From the NCBI GenBank assembly GCA_030544235.1, contig CM060477.1, positions 24,548,934 through 24,612,933 on the forward strand: a stretch of 64,000 nt of DNA, read 5' to 3'. The translations under genes were made by a program, and so were the position numbers. This document shows, one piece after another, positions 10,176-22,001 of the stretch. Source of the DNA: Lepturacanthus savala. Lineage: Eukaryota; Chordata; Actinopteri; Scombriformes; Trichiuridae. Each line of letters starts with the position of its first letter. Position 1 is the first letter of the stretch. Under the pieces are notes generated by a model, which was given only the letters and a program-made list of their open reading frames with translations, was not told where the DNA came from and ran no database searches.

Positions 10176-10364
10176 CTTGTAGAAATACAACAAAGGAGAT
10201 CAAAGTCTGGAACACTTTACATGAAAAAAGCCCAGATAACCATTTACTGATGAGCAAAAAGAAACGACACGTCATAAAGACATTAAAGTAAAAAGAGTGG
10301 GTGGTTAGCGACCGTCTGTAAATAACTGCTGTCAGCCGGCCGCCACAACAAAATATCCTGCTAT

Positions 10365-11250
10365 ATTAAATCATGAAATTCATTAAATTTAAATATAAAT
10401 AGTTGTATCTCAATCAAACCATGAAATTCTATGATTTTCACTTGAAAATAATAAAAAAATGTAATGTGTGTAAATACAATAAAAAGAAGCTGTAACCTCA
10501 TCAGCCATTCACACATTGGACAAGCATTATCTCCTGAAAAATCATGTGCCAAATACTGGAAAAACAATAAAAATCCATTCAAAATTAACAATTGTCTTAT
10601 TTTGAAAAGCTCTCTGGAATTTAAACCTGCAAACAAAATTCAACTTCTCATCTGTTTTTAGGTCTATATTTATCTTCCACAAGCATTATTTACCCAAAAT
10701 GCCATTTCATTTTTTTGGGGGGAAAACAAATACTATCCATTAAACCTTATTAAAGACTATTTCTCTATTTTATTTTGAAATAGCTCATTTGAATTTTAAT
10801 CTACAAACATGATTCTAATTCTCATCTGTTTTTAGGTCCATATGTATCTTTCACAAGCATTATCTACTTAGTCAATTGAAATCCTTTTGAAAAACAATAC
10901 TATCCATTAAAGCTGGTTAATGACTATTTCTGTTTCATTTTGAAATAACTCCTTGAAATTTTAACCGTTTTTGTTTTTTGTCTATTTTTTTTTTTGTTCT
11001 GTTTTTTAGGTCTATATGTATCTTTCACAAGCAATATTTAACCAAAAAGTCATTAGATTTTTTTTTTTTTGAAAACCAATACTATCCATTAAACCTTATG
11101 AATGACTATTTGTTTTATTTTGAAATAGCTCTCTGGAATTTTAATCTACCAATATCAATCAACTTCTCATCTGTTTTTTAGGTTTATATTTATCTTTCAC
11201 AAGCATCATCTCCCAGAAAATCATGTGTCAAATATTAAATAATTCATTTT
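10365..11250. repeat. Left inverted terminal array of ~174 bp units
   Basis: Five head-to-tail units can be followed by the motif TTTCACAAGCATTAT at about 10527, 10679, 10853, 11027 and 11200, spaced ~152, 174, 174 and 173 bp. Each also carries CTCATCTGTTTTTAGGTCTA and ACTATCCATTAAACCTTA. The right array has the same units reversed. Confidence 0.85.
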
Positions 11251-11746
11251 TAATATAATATTAAAATCATTAAAGCGTGACGATGGTGACTTCCTGTTCC
11301 CAGTAGGGGACTTACGTGGTGTGAATATAAACATACGTTTGTGTTCAGGGCAGAACCGATATCACACAGCATCAATTTCATCCAGTTTGGATGTTCCTTT
11401 CCTGACGAAATCGGCACTTCCTTTTTCTTGGCGAAACATCAGAATTTGTGGCCTCACTGAGGTCACGCCCTTTGATGCATGCATATCATTTTGATAACTT
11501 TTCATCGTCAAGGAAAATCCACTTACCAGAAAATCATGCAAACCATACACAAAACCAAAGTATTACTTGAGCACCTTTTATTTTGTACTGTATAGTTATT
11601 CAGTATGCTATATTTATATTATTCTATAATCTCTGATGTCTTTGAATGATTTTGTTAATTATTAGTATTTGTGACATCACTTTAAAATCTTCGCAGTACG
11701 CCAGTGACTTAAAAAGGAACTTTTATGACGGATTCATTTACCAGGC

Positions 11747-11960
11747 AGGTGCTCACTTTTTTGGGGGTAAACTTGCGCACTGTTTGAGTGAGCCCTATAC
11801 AAGTCCTGAGCGGTACGGAATCAACTCCTACAGAAGACCCATCTACCAGGTGCTCACTTTTTTTGGGGCAAACTTACGCACTGTTTGAGGGAGCCCTATA
11901 CAAGTCCTGAGCGGTACGGAATCAACTCCTACAGAAGACTCATCTACCAGGTACTCACTT
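11747..11960. repeat. 102-bp direct repeat, two copies plus partial third
   Basis: GGTGCTCACTTTTTTGGGG starts at 11747 and again at 11849, with GGTACTCACTT at 11950. Each unit contains CCCTATACAAGTCCTGAGCG and GGAATCAACTCCTACAGAAG. It lies just inside the left array, upstream of the transposase, where a promoter or transposase-binding region would be expected. No function is shown. Confidence 0.8.
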
Positions 11961-13159
11961 GTCCAAGCAAGTTTGGTTCCATAAAGTAACAGACTACTTT
12001 TCAAGACCTTTTGAGACTGCATTACTCCTGAGTGGTAACTAATAGTGACTTTTAATCAATTTCTACTGGGGATTCATGTTCATGTCTTGTTTTCTTTGAA
12101 TACACTTGCAGACAGGGGACAATTTGTTTAAAAAAAAAAAAAAACTGGGGTTGAATTAAAGAAACATTTTTACATTTTTATTCAGAAAAAATACCAAGGA
12201 GCAGGCCGACAGTAGACAAGGTATGAAAACTTTTAAACCTTATATTTAGGTTTATAATGTAGGCAGTGGGCCTAGCTTAACATTTCAATTATTTCCTGAT
12301 ATTTAACAGAAATATTAAATGCCACAGTATGCTGTTTTATTGATTTATTCATTAGTTAAAGGTAGTAGACTGAACCATTTTAAACTAATCCTATGATTAA
12401 ATTATGTTATTGCACTGTATTAATTTAATTATTTCTCCCATGTGTTATTTTTTTGCTCGAGACACACACAAAATATTCCTTATTATTGTTTCATAGATTG
12501 ATCTTAAACCTCTGTACCAAACAATACTTATATTTATTTCATTTATTAAATGGTACAGTCAATTCCCTGGGATATATGCACAGAAGTAGCCAGGGACACG
12601 TAGAGTGTAGAGTTTGTCGAGTTTACAGAAAGCTATTTGAAATCTTTTAATTATTATTTTTTTTTATCTGTCTGATTAGCTATCCAGTGTGTATTATCTT
12701 TGAATTCAGCATGGGATTATTTTAAACTGCAACAGTCAAGTGACCTCAAATTATGCACAGTGGTAGCCAGGAACATGTAAAAGAAGAATACAGTGCAGTT
12801 TTCAGACAACATTTTTCTTTAAATGAATTTCTAAAATCAGATGACACAGAACTGAATCCAGATACATAAATGGTTGATTCAATATTATTCTAGCATGTGG
12901 AATATTAACACATACAGGTTACAATTCCCAGGGTTCATATATCTTTAATTTCGATTGCAACAGGCCAGTCTGCCCAAACAAACAAACAAAAGGCTGAGGC
13001 TTGTTCTTAATGTAATATATAGAAGAAAGGGGAGGGGTACATTATACTGTTTGGGTTAAAGATTGTCTGCAAAGTCTAATTTTATGTTTTATCAATGTTG
13101 AGTATCCTTGTATGACATTGTTTAACTTATATTTATATTTGAAGGTCCTGCAATGTCAT

Positions 13160-15298
13160 CATGGGACGTACAAGAAAATGTTGTACAATACCCAAGGAGA
13201 ATTTGTGGATAAAGGCTGGTGGAGAACAGTGTCTGAAGTATGGCCAGAGCTCTGCATCCGTTTGTTTTCCCTTAACCAAGTGAGGTTGAAGAAATGGCTG
13301 TATGTTGTTTGGCTACAAGACAGATGAGTTAGGACTGCAGTCAAAGAATTGACATCAAAGGCTATTGTGCAAGTTGCTACAACCACACAGTTGACTCATG
13401 CCACTGTGCAAGTTGAAGACAAAGTCTCTAAATCAGTGCATACAGAGACAGGCACTGAAAATTTTGATGAAGACATGATTTCTGAGAGTGCCATTCATAG
13501 ATGCGACATCTACCTCAGTGAAGATGATAATGTTGATGACCATCAATCATCAACTACAAACATTGAACCAGCTAAAGCAACTGAAACAGCAACAGTTACA
13601 AGTGGTAGAGACTCTGATGAAATGGAGTTTGAAGAAAGAGCTGTCTTACAGATTGATTGTTTTACAGGTGGATGTAAAAACAGCAAAGCTAGAAAGCACT
13701 TTAAAAAGAAATATCACATCGAAAAAACATCACCTTTGAAAAAGCCAAGTGAAAAAGCTCAGTACAGACCAATACAACCTGGACCAAAAACATTCAAAAT
13801 AAACATTAAAAAAGACATGGATCAAGATCAAGCCCAGTTATGGATCATCAAAGCTGGAGAAGGCTTCATGATGACATGTTGTTGGAGCTAATCCTGACAC
13901 AGCAAATATTGAGAGACTCTGATACCAGTTACACTTTCTGTCCTGGATACATCCAGCATCTGCAAGTGGATCCCTTTGGTGTCCACTTGCACACAGAGCA
14001 AGGAATTGCAATTTTTGCAGAACATCTCCGCCAAAGTACTGCAGTGACCCTTCTTCTCGATGCAACAGGTGGTGTTGTGCGCCGGCTCCCGAACCAACCC
14101 AAGAGGGTTCTGTATTATGCCCTATGCTTGTCAGGTGAAGGTAAAAATAAACCACCACTTCCGGTCAGCGAAATGGTCACCAATGATCACATTGTGGCCA
14201 ACTTGTCATTCTGGCTAATGAAATTTTTGACAAAAGTCAGAAAAATCACTGCCATTAAAGTAAGGCAAGTGGAAACAGATTACAGCTGGGCCCTAATGCA
14301 AGGAGTTTTGCTGGTCTTCCACCATCAGGGTATTTTAGGGTACCTTGAGATGCTGTGGGAACTCACCCAAGGCTCTTTTACCAGAAAAGAGCTAAAGGGC
14401 ATCACTGTGCTACACCTGTGCTCAGCACATATTCTGAAGGCCGTCTCAGTTTTCTTTTCAAGAAAAACTAAAGACAAAGGCACAGTGGTTAGCAAGGAAT
14501 TTGGTAACCATTGTGGGGCACATCTGATTAACAGCAACAGCCTGAATCCTGCAGTCCAATTTTTTTGGCCACATGGGAAGGATTTTTGGAAGTAGGTTCT
14601 CCACAAAGGAAGTTAAAGAAAGCTTGGAGTTCATCAAAGGCTGCATCAAGAGCAAAACAAACTTCAATGATTCCAGCACTCAAATCAAAACACAACCTGA
14701 GCCACCCAAAAGAGCCAAGACAGTTCTTGCCAATTCATCCTTTAGGCATCTTTTTGAGGGAGTCCTGAAAAGTGACCAGACCAATGTGCCACAGGTGAAT
14801 GAAAATTGTGAAGAGAACCCTTACAACTGTCCTGATATCATCAAGGTGTTACTGCAGGATTACATGGGGATTTTCCCCACTTTGGTCAGGCCTTATGTTG
14901 GGGGATGTATTCAGATATGCAAGAGATGCAGATTCAAGTGATGTTGGTATATCAGACACCCAAGCAAGGATGACTAACTGCCATGTTGAGAACTGGTTTT
15001 CTATAAGAACCAGATTCTAAACAAGGAATGCTTCCTCAGGCCTGGTGGTTTCATCTGAAAGCTGCATAACTCTTTGCATGGCCACTACAAAGAACATGTC
15101 CTGCAGTATGGCCTCAATCAGGAACTGTTAGACAGGCAATTGAAGGAGAAAAAGGAGCGTCTGGAGCATGCTGAAGAACAATGGGGAAAACGTAGTGTGC
15201 AGGGAGCTTCTAAAAGAACCAAATATTTCCACCCTCCCCACAAGATCCCAACTCCTATGGGAATGAAACAACATGCAAAGACAACAATTAAAGGCTAA
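13160..15298 (+). pseudogene. MULE-like DDE transposase, frameshifted
   Basis: The catalytic motifs occur in order. VTLLLDATGG holds the first Asp (14059-14061). VETDYSWAL holds the second Asp (14278-14280). LHLCSAHILKAV gives the C-x2-H motif (Cys 14419-14421, His 14428-14430) shared by the MULE/hAT/P/Kolobok group. TNCHVENWFSI holds the Glu (14988-14990). A Lys- and Ser-rich N-terminal part is at 13349-13891 and a basic C-terminal tail at 15074-15298. The protein would cut and rejoin the element ends. The frame shifts near 13840-13890, near 14573-14595, near 14881 and near 15010, so it is dead. The start is uncertain; an upstream ATG lies at 13160. The superfamily call rests on motifs only. 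Confidence 0.75.
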
Positions 15299-16476
15299 TA
15301 AAAAGGTATGTGACTATTAAGTGAAATGTTGAAACTACTTTGTCTAAAATATTTTTCTTGTAATTAAATATCCTGATTTATTTTGTTTTTATTTTATAAA
15401 GGGTCTTCAGATATTAACACATGGTTCTCATCAGACAGAAGACACTGGGCAGGTATTTTAACAGGTATTTTAACAAATTTTTCTAAGACTGATCTATGTA
15501 CAACTTAATGAAAATCTAAATAAATTTAGGATAAGCCTATTTCATACTAACTTCATTTTAAATTACACACAGCCAAAGATGGGCAGAAGGAAGGAGACCA
15601 GATACAGAGATTTGATTTCTGTTTTTCAAATATGGACATTTTAGAGAAATAAGTTGACATTACTTTATCACATGTATTATTCCTGTGTAAATGTTTCACA
15701 TGGTATTTGATTGATTCTCTTTGACAGAAATTATCTTTTTAAACTCATTTTTCATTTTTAATGGATCACATTTATTATTCATACCTACTGTATAAACAGA
15801 CAAGTTGGGTCTTCATAACCATGTGCAATCGATTTATTTATTCAAGAACCATGTGCAATATCCTAAAGTTGGGTATTTAGGGTGTTATACTGGTCTTCTA
15901 TTGTCTTAATTTGTGTTGTGTTTGATGAAGCTTCAATTTCCCTGAGGAAACCTACCAAAGAAATCAAGTAAAGTTGTATCTTATCCCCCCTCACATTTTG
16001 ACTTAATCAGACATATTTCTTAACTATAATAGATATTGGTAGCTAAAAATGGCCAACAAAAAGGGGGAGACCAAATCACCACTTCAACAACAGCTAAACT
16101 GGTATGTGTCTATTTGTCAAACAAAAACACATGAAAAATAAAATTCAATAGTCCCATTGTAGAAATGTTTATCACAAATATCCGTAGTCAATCATTTAAT
16201 TCCACATGAAGGTGATGAATGACAATTAAATTCACGTTAACCAGCACTTTTTTTTAATGTTACTGTGTGTGCACTAATGTGCACTCAAAGACAAAGACTT
16301 CTGTTATCCCAACCCAGCACTACAAGTTGTCACAACTGAGCTCTCAATTTTCTGTTTTCGAAAAGTATCATCAGTTTTTACTTTGCTTTAATCACACAAA
16401 ATTAATAGTCTATGTAAAGAAAAATATTCTGTCTCATGCTTTGATAATAACATGCATGCTTGTCCTTAATTAACAG

Positions 16477-17958
16477 AAAGAAATTTGGAGTAAAGGGGAC
16501 AGTGAAGTTGTTGCCGTCATTGACAAGACTAACCCGTGCATACTTCGGCAGACTGAAATCAATTCTCTAGCACCACACAAGTGGCTGCTGGGCAAGGTAA
16601 ATATTTATTACAAAACAAATATATCATGTTTGCATTCATGAAGTTTATGAAGTTACCAGAGAAAGCATTTATAAAATTACCAATTTTTCGGACAATTAAA
16701 TGCTACCTCAGAGCCATCCTGAACACAAACGGTTTGGGGAGAAGAATATATCTCATAAACCATTACTCAGCTGGAGTAATAGTGTTTGGAGCATGGTCTG
16801 CCATGACTAATCACTCATTGCGAAAGGGCTATATTCTAAATTTGCATAATGAAAACATATTACACTGAAATATGAAACCTTTCCTTAAAATTGCTCATAT
16901 TTGCAATTATTCTTAGAGGTTGACTTTGACAACTATGACGGAATTATAGGGGCCATAAATGTTGGAAACAACCACTGGAAACTACCAATTCCTGGTAAGT
17001 GTTCTTAAAAAATGCCTACTCTCTACATCAAATTAAATGATAAAGGAATAGAAAAATGTTATTGGCACATAACTTTTCCTTTTTAGTATCTGCACAAGTC
17101 AAACAAAAATGTGTACATCATGGATCCCATGGGTCAGACTGAGGACAAAGACTCAAATGAATCTACATCACGGTTTCGGTAGGGTGTAGTAGGGTCTGGC
17201 AATTTAAATGGACAGTAGATTGATACCTAACACATAATGTCAGACAACTGTGTGCACAATTGCATAATGTTTTTTTTATTTTTTGTTATTATTTTCGAGC
17301 AAATTATATCAAATTGGTAAGTAATCATTTTTTCACAAAATATGATACTATAACAAAAGGGCTACATTTCTGTTAAAATTGTTAACACTCACTACAGGCA
17401 GTACTTCAAGATGCGATAAATCCGGCATCAGAAGACTGGCTGGCTGGGTATCAAGTGGCAGCTAGCTGCAATAAACCACAGCATCCAAAAAGATGGCTTC
17501 AGCTGTGGTGTTTTTGTGATGGTGAGCTTTTGCATTGTCTGAATATTGTCTGAACATGATCTGAATATGAGGGAATGTGATTACTTTTTGACATGATAAC
17601 CTTTAACATATCATCTAAAAGTGACTAGCATTTGATAATGTTAAGCATTATTTTGTGTTGCCACCATTTTGACAAGCCCATCAAATGGCCTTAGTGTCTT
17701 GGGGTGTTTCCATATTGTGTTTTTTTCCAGTTGCCATTAAAGTGAAGAGACTCAAGACCTACACTATAGTACAGTACTAGCAGAGTATATGACAGTGACA
17801 TTTATAGTCTACTCTGTATTTTAATGACAAAACAGATGGCTGATGTGGTGGAGGCTTTTCCTCTTGTCCCCCAGAACATAGCCATACCTGGAACACGGAA
17901 AGCCTTGAAAGATCTCCGGATAAACATGGCCGAAACCATTCTGCATTGCTCTGCTTAG
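16477..17958 (+). pseudogene. Ulp1/SENP-like C48 cysteine peptidase, split gene
   Basis: Exons with AG/GT borders are 16477-16596 (APHKWLLGK), 16917-16994 (DNYDGIIGAINVGNNHWKL), 17087-17178 (NKNVYIMDPMGQ), 17398-17521 (SIQKDGFSCGVFVM) and 17836-17958 (MADVVEAFPLV..., ending at TAG). The His of NHW, the Asp of MDP and the Cys of FSCGVFVM are the triad of Ulp1-type peptidases, which cleave SUMO-like proteins from targets. An in-frame TAA lies early in the fourth exon. Ulp1 genes travel with several plant and animal transposons, and here the gene is downstream of the transposase inside the same inverted ends. It may share a transcript with the PHD exons. Confidence 0.8.
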
Positions 17959-18153
17959 TAGACTTATTCTACTCCTTCTGATCAATGATTTATACTGCAT
18001 CCAGCCACCATAATTGATTCAACTTTAAGGTGGTTATAAGGTGGTTATAGATTATATGTCTAAATGTAAAAAAGAATGACTTATAGACCTGTATTGATTT
18101 TCATATTACTTCCCAATTCTTAAATCAGCTGTGGGATAATTTAAATATTTCAG

Positions 18154-18937
18154 TCTTCAGGGAAAAAAGATCATTGTTCCAGTTGTGGCCTGGAGTATCC
18201 TGAAAGACAGTGTACTACAAAATGGGTGAGTATTATACTTAAAAAAATTAACATATTAAAAGAAGTTGGATATTCAAATGATGCCGAGTAGCAGTGTAAA
18301 GATAGCCAGGTTAAGACGAGACCTCATCTCAATGGAGACTGTGATTTGGTCTGAGAACCACACGTTCATTTTTTTCGTATTGGAGGCAGGGTTTATGAAT
18401 GCCCAGAACTGTTTAGTGGATGATACAAATGTCTATCAAATGCATCTGTAAGTATCTTATCCAATCGTATCAATCATACTCAATGACATATGTAAAGCAA
18501 CAGAAATCTAATGAAATAAAACATTTTAACGTTGCTCATTTTTTCAAAATAAATTTGCAGTCTAAATGACTTGTCTAAATGACTTGCAGGCTGTGTGCAG
18601 ACTGCGAGCCCAAATCTGATTTTTAGCCAATCCAGATTGGAACTGGATGGTTCTTTTGAAGCCTGAAGAGTGAAATCAGATTTTTATTTTTGCAAAATGT
18701 ATACTATTTTTGGGAGGCATTTTCAAATCACATTTGATACAACTGTCAGTATGATAATGACAAATTCAAGAGAATATAGTCCAATACTGTTGTTTGTGAT
18801 TTTTTAAAAATATATTTCAGATTGAATGTACAAAGTGCAGCAGATGGTTTCACCCATATTGTGTGGCAATGTCAGATGAAGAGTGGGAAGAGGGAAAAAA
18901 ATCATCTTCATCAAAATGGCAATGTGGTCTCTGTTGA
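18154..18937 (+). pseudogene. PHD finger, two exons of the transposon gene
   Basis: Exon 18154-18223 encodes KKDHCSSCGLEYPERQC and ends at GTGAGT. Exon 18821-18937 begins after TTTCAG and encodes IECTKCSRWFHPYCVAMSDE...WQCGLC, ending at TGA. Joined, they give C-x2-C, x15, C-x2-C, x4, H-x2-C and C-x2-C, the C4HC3 zinc pattern of PHD fingers that read histone H3 tails. The alternative acceptor at 18587-18589 leads into a stop. This would be the C-terminus of the Ulp1 protein or a separate small protein. Confidence 0.75.
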
Positions 18938-19059
18938 CTTGATGTGTCAGTAAAACAAAGATGACTGATGATGAAAAGTATTGTCAAGAAGCATTAAAAA
19001 ATACTGTTCATTGACTGTTCATTCATAATTCTTTTTTCTATTAAACGTTAAATGTTTAT

Positions 19060-20215
19060 GATGTAATAAAATCTAAACAGATGAGAAGCTGATTGATGAG
19101 AATATTAATTGGTTATGAAATATTTTTAAATCATTTTCTGAGATATAATGCTTGTGAAAGATGAATGTAGACCTAAAAACAGATGAGAAGTGGAATCATG
19201 TTTGTAGGTTAAAATTCCAGAGAGCTATTTCAAAATAAAACAGGAATAGTCATTAAGGTTTAATGGATAGTATTGGTTTTCAAAAATGAAAAGGAGTTTT
19301 TCAGTAAATAATGCTTGTGAAAGATAAATATAGACCTTATAAACAGATAAGTAGAATCATGTTCATAGGTTAAAATTCCAAGGAGCCATTTCAAAATAAA
19401 CCAGAAATAGTCATTCATAAGGTTTAATGGATAGTATCGGTTTTCAAAAAATTTTCAAATTACTTTTTGGGTAAATAATGCTTGTGAAAGATAAATAGAC
19501 CTTATAAACAGATGAGAAGTAGAATCATGTTTGTAGGTTAAAAGTTCAGAGCTATTTCAAAATAAAACAAATAGTCATTAATAAGGTTTGATAGATAGTA
19601 TTGTTTTTCAAAAAAAATGACTTTTTGGGTAAATAATGCTTGTGGATGCTTATCTTTTCTTGTATATTTTACACATGATTTTCTGAGAGATAATGCTTTG
19701 TGAAAGGTAAATATTGGCCTTAAAACAGATGAGAAGTAGAATTGTATTTGTAGTTTAAAATTCCAGAGAGTTAATAATATTAATAATGTTTAATACTTAT
19801 TGTCTAGTAGGTAGTTTTTTTAGGTTTTCATATAATTGTCTATAAAATAATGCTTGTGAAAAATAAATATCAACCTCAAGAATAGCTGAGAAGTAGACAG
19901 GTTAAAAAGGGTTCAAATTCAGGAGCGCTATTTCAAAATAAAACAGAAATAGTTGTTGAATGTTGAATGGATACATGTTTTTCCAATATTTGACATGAGT
20001 GACTGAAGATGTTAGGGCTTATTTTTATTCTATTCGCACACAGTAAATATTTTCATTACTTTGTTTAAACAGTAAATATTAACATATTTTATCAGTAGTT
20101 TCCATGTCATGTGACTTTATGACTCAAAGTGTATCATATCATAGAATTTCAAGGTTTTATTAAGATACAACTATTAAGATCAAAATTTAATTTCTTAATT
20201 TAATACATTTTTTAA
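19060..20215. repeat. Right inverted terminal array of ~160-174 bp units
   Basis: Units marked by ATAATGCTTGTGAAAGAT occur at about 19148, 19309, 19476, 19635, 19690 and 19850, with AACAGATGAGAAGTAGAAT between them. This is the reverse complement of the left array. The outer ~80 bp (20136-20215) match the complement of 10365-10445. Confidence 0.85.
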
Positions 20216-21836
20216 AAATGTACACGGTTTATTTTGAAAACCGGAAGTTGGTCCATGCTGCTCTAGCATTTTTGGCACTGATTTCCTCAAGCCTCTCCGT
20301 GTTGGCTGGCTTCACCGCAGTAATTTACCGACGGTCCCTAAACGCTCCAGCTGATGCAGGCTGCTGGAAAGATATTCATCGATGTTATTTTAAATATTCA
20401 CCACAATCGCTGAGGTTGGTGGGTTAATGAGACTTGTGAAATGTCTGACTTACTCATATCTACAAAATAATACTAACCTGGATGGAATTGGTACAGTGTT
20501 GATGAAGCTAATAAGTTAAAACAGAAAAAAACAAGCGAATGTGTAATATGAAACCAACTTTACCACGCCGATGTAGTTAAACTAACTGAAAAACGTTCGC
20601 TCCATTCAAACGGTCATTCTATGAAATGCAGATTTTCTCACAAACACAGTAACAGTAGTTATGTCTCACACAAATAAAGGGCTAACAATCTAGCGGTCTA
20701 ACGGCGCTAATGCTAACAATAACCACAATACTTTAGACGGGAAAAAAACAAAACGAATCCTGTCAAAAATATACATTTACCTCACACAGGAACACACACC
20801 AAGTCATATTAGTCAAGTAACAGGAGCGAACACACACACACACACACACACACAGGGCTAACAACAGCCTTTATGCTAACATCACACATCAACATCACAC
20901 GGTAAAAAACGACCAAAAAGCAAATCCTGACATATCCTGACATCCATGAAATATAACTTTTCGTCTTGGAGAAAGACTCCCACACGGACATAAAACCATT
21001 TAAATACTAAAACTAACAGCAGCTATGTCAGAAGCACTCAGGCGAAGTAGCTAGCAGGCTAATGCTAACAGGATGACAAGGCAAAGAAAACAGTCATTTA
21101 CTCAGAAAAGTCTATCTTATCTGTTGAAGGCGGTCCAAGGGAGTCACGGGCGTCTGGGATCCAAGGAAACGATGAAATAATCCACAAAAAATCAGATTTT
21201 CATCGAAATCCGTCAAATAGTCCAATAAACAGCGGAGCAGCAGCAAAGTCCTTTGTTCTCTGAGTGGAGCTGAGAGTCAAGGGAAGAGAACAAGACGGCC
21301 GCTGTCTATACTGGATGATGACGTCAGTCCTTCCAGAAGATTCTGTTGATTCTGAAACCGATACATTTAATAATTCAACGATTTAGACATTTAAAAAAAC
21401 TAAAAATAATAATTTTATTAGTCATCATTTTCCCCCTGAAACTCCTGAGTAGTTTAAATGTGTATTTATATGTTTTACTCCTTTTTTTCTTCATGTGATC
21501 CTGATATATTCTATAATATGTCACTTAAAAAAACACTTAAAACAATTTAGTTTACCCTGAGCTGTACAAGCTGTGCGTCCTGGCTGATTCTCTGCTGCTC
21601 CAGACACTCTACTCTTCTTTCCTTCTGTCTGTCTTTCCTTCTTTCCCCTGAAACCTGTGATTTTAAAGGAGTTTAAGAAGAATATGTGGTCATAATGTTA
21701 ACGTAAAAGTTGGAAAACTGAGCATATTCAAACAATAATATTTTTTTTTTTGTTGCAGGCCCTAACAACCTAACCCTAAACCCTAATCATGTTTTCCAGT
21801 ATATCTCTCTTTCAGAAGTCAAAATCTCCCATGACC
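20216..21836. other. No gene recognised; (AC)n at 20829-20853
   Basis: The sequence is mixed and non-repetitive apart from an (AC)n run and a 21765-21790 stretch, CCTAACCCTAAACCCTAA, resembling telomeric repeat. At 21560-21660 the complement weakly resembles the basic tail of the KMT5-like frame at 22002-22130. The ORF at 20218-20427 has no known motif. Confidence 0.4.
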
Positions 21837-21837
21837 A

Positions 21838-21980
21838 ATTATCTTATTTAATTTTTTTTTTTTACCTCTTTCCATATTATTGTTAATAATTGATTGATAA
21901 AAAATTATCAATCAATTATTAACAATAAACTGGAAAGAGGTAAAAAAAAAAAAAAAAAAAAAAAAATTAAATAAGATAAT
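21838..21980. repeat. Long AT-rich inverted repeat (hairpin)
   Basis: The left arm 21838-21900 (ATTATCTTATTTAAT, T-run, ACCTCTTTCCA, TTGTTAATAATTGATTGAT) is reverse-complemented at 21904-21980, leaving a loop of only a few bases. The arms differ in the A/T run length and one short patch. It is either a small foldback MITE or a DNA-break product. It lies 20 bp downstream of the KMT5-like frame. Confidence 0.88.
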
Positions 21981-22001
21981 TCAAAAGTTAAATTTAAACA
22001 T

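Larger units (their letters stand above)
2890..10300 (-). mobile_element. Helentron A: SGNH / OTU-like / helicase / endonuclease element, decayed
   Basis: This is a minus-strand rolling-circle type element. From 5' (high coordinates) to 3' it has split exons of an SGNH hydrolase, proline-rich exons, an OTU-like region, an acidic repeat region, tyrosine-rich repeats, a Pif1-like helicase and the start of an APE-like endonuclease. A helicase followed by a C-terminal endonuclease defines Helentrons (Helitron2 class), which replicate by HUH-Rep nicking and strand displacement. The HUH Rep part is missing here. The reading frame is broken many times. The 5' coding exons seen in copy B (63165-63566) are absent, and homology stops about 60 bp before the DNA transposon at 10360. 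The endonuclease is cut at about 2893. Confidence 0.85.
10360..20215 (+). mobile_element. ~9.8 kb MULE-like DNA transposon with Ulp1 and PHD genes
   Basis: Both ends carry the same sequence in opposite orientation: AATAGTTGTATCTCAATC (about 10400) matches the complement of 20165-20185, and TATTAAAT-A-GAAATT marks the outer tip on each side. Inside each tip is an array of ~160-174 bp tandem units in inverse orientation. Between them, all on the plus strand, are a DDE transposase, a Ulp1-type peptidase and a PHD finger. The outermost bases and target duplication are unclear. The superfamily is inferred as MULE-like from the D-D-C(2)H-E motif set. The copy is inactive through frameshifts. Confidence 0.8.

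Noticed and set aside
10360..20215. Assignment to Zisupton/KDZ because of the Ulp1 domain
   Set aside because: Zisupton elements also carry Ulp1, but the catalytic motifs here (DATGG, TDYSW, HLCSAH, HVENWF) fit a MULE-like core and I see no SWIM finger.
20218..20427. Membrane-protein-like 69-codon ORF beside the transposon end
   Set aside because: The hydrophobic run alone is weak evidence, and there is no family match or splice support.
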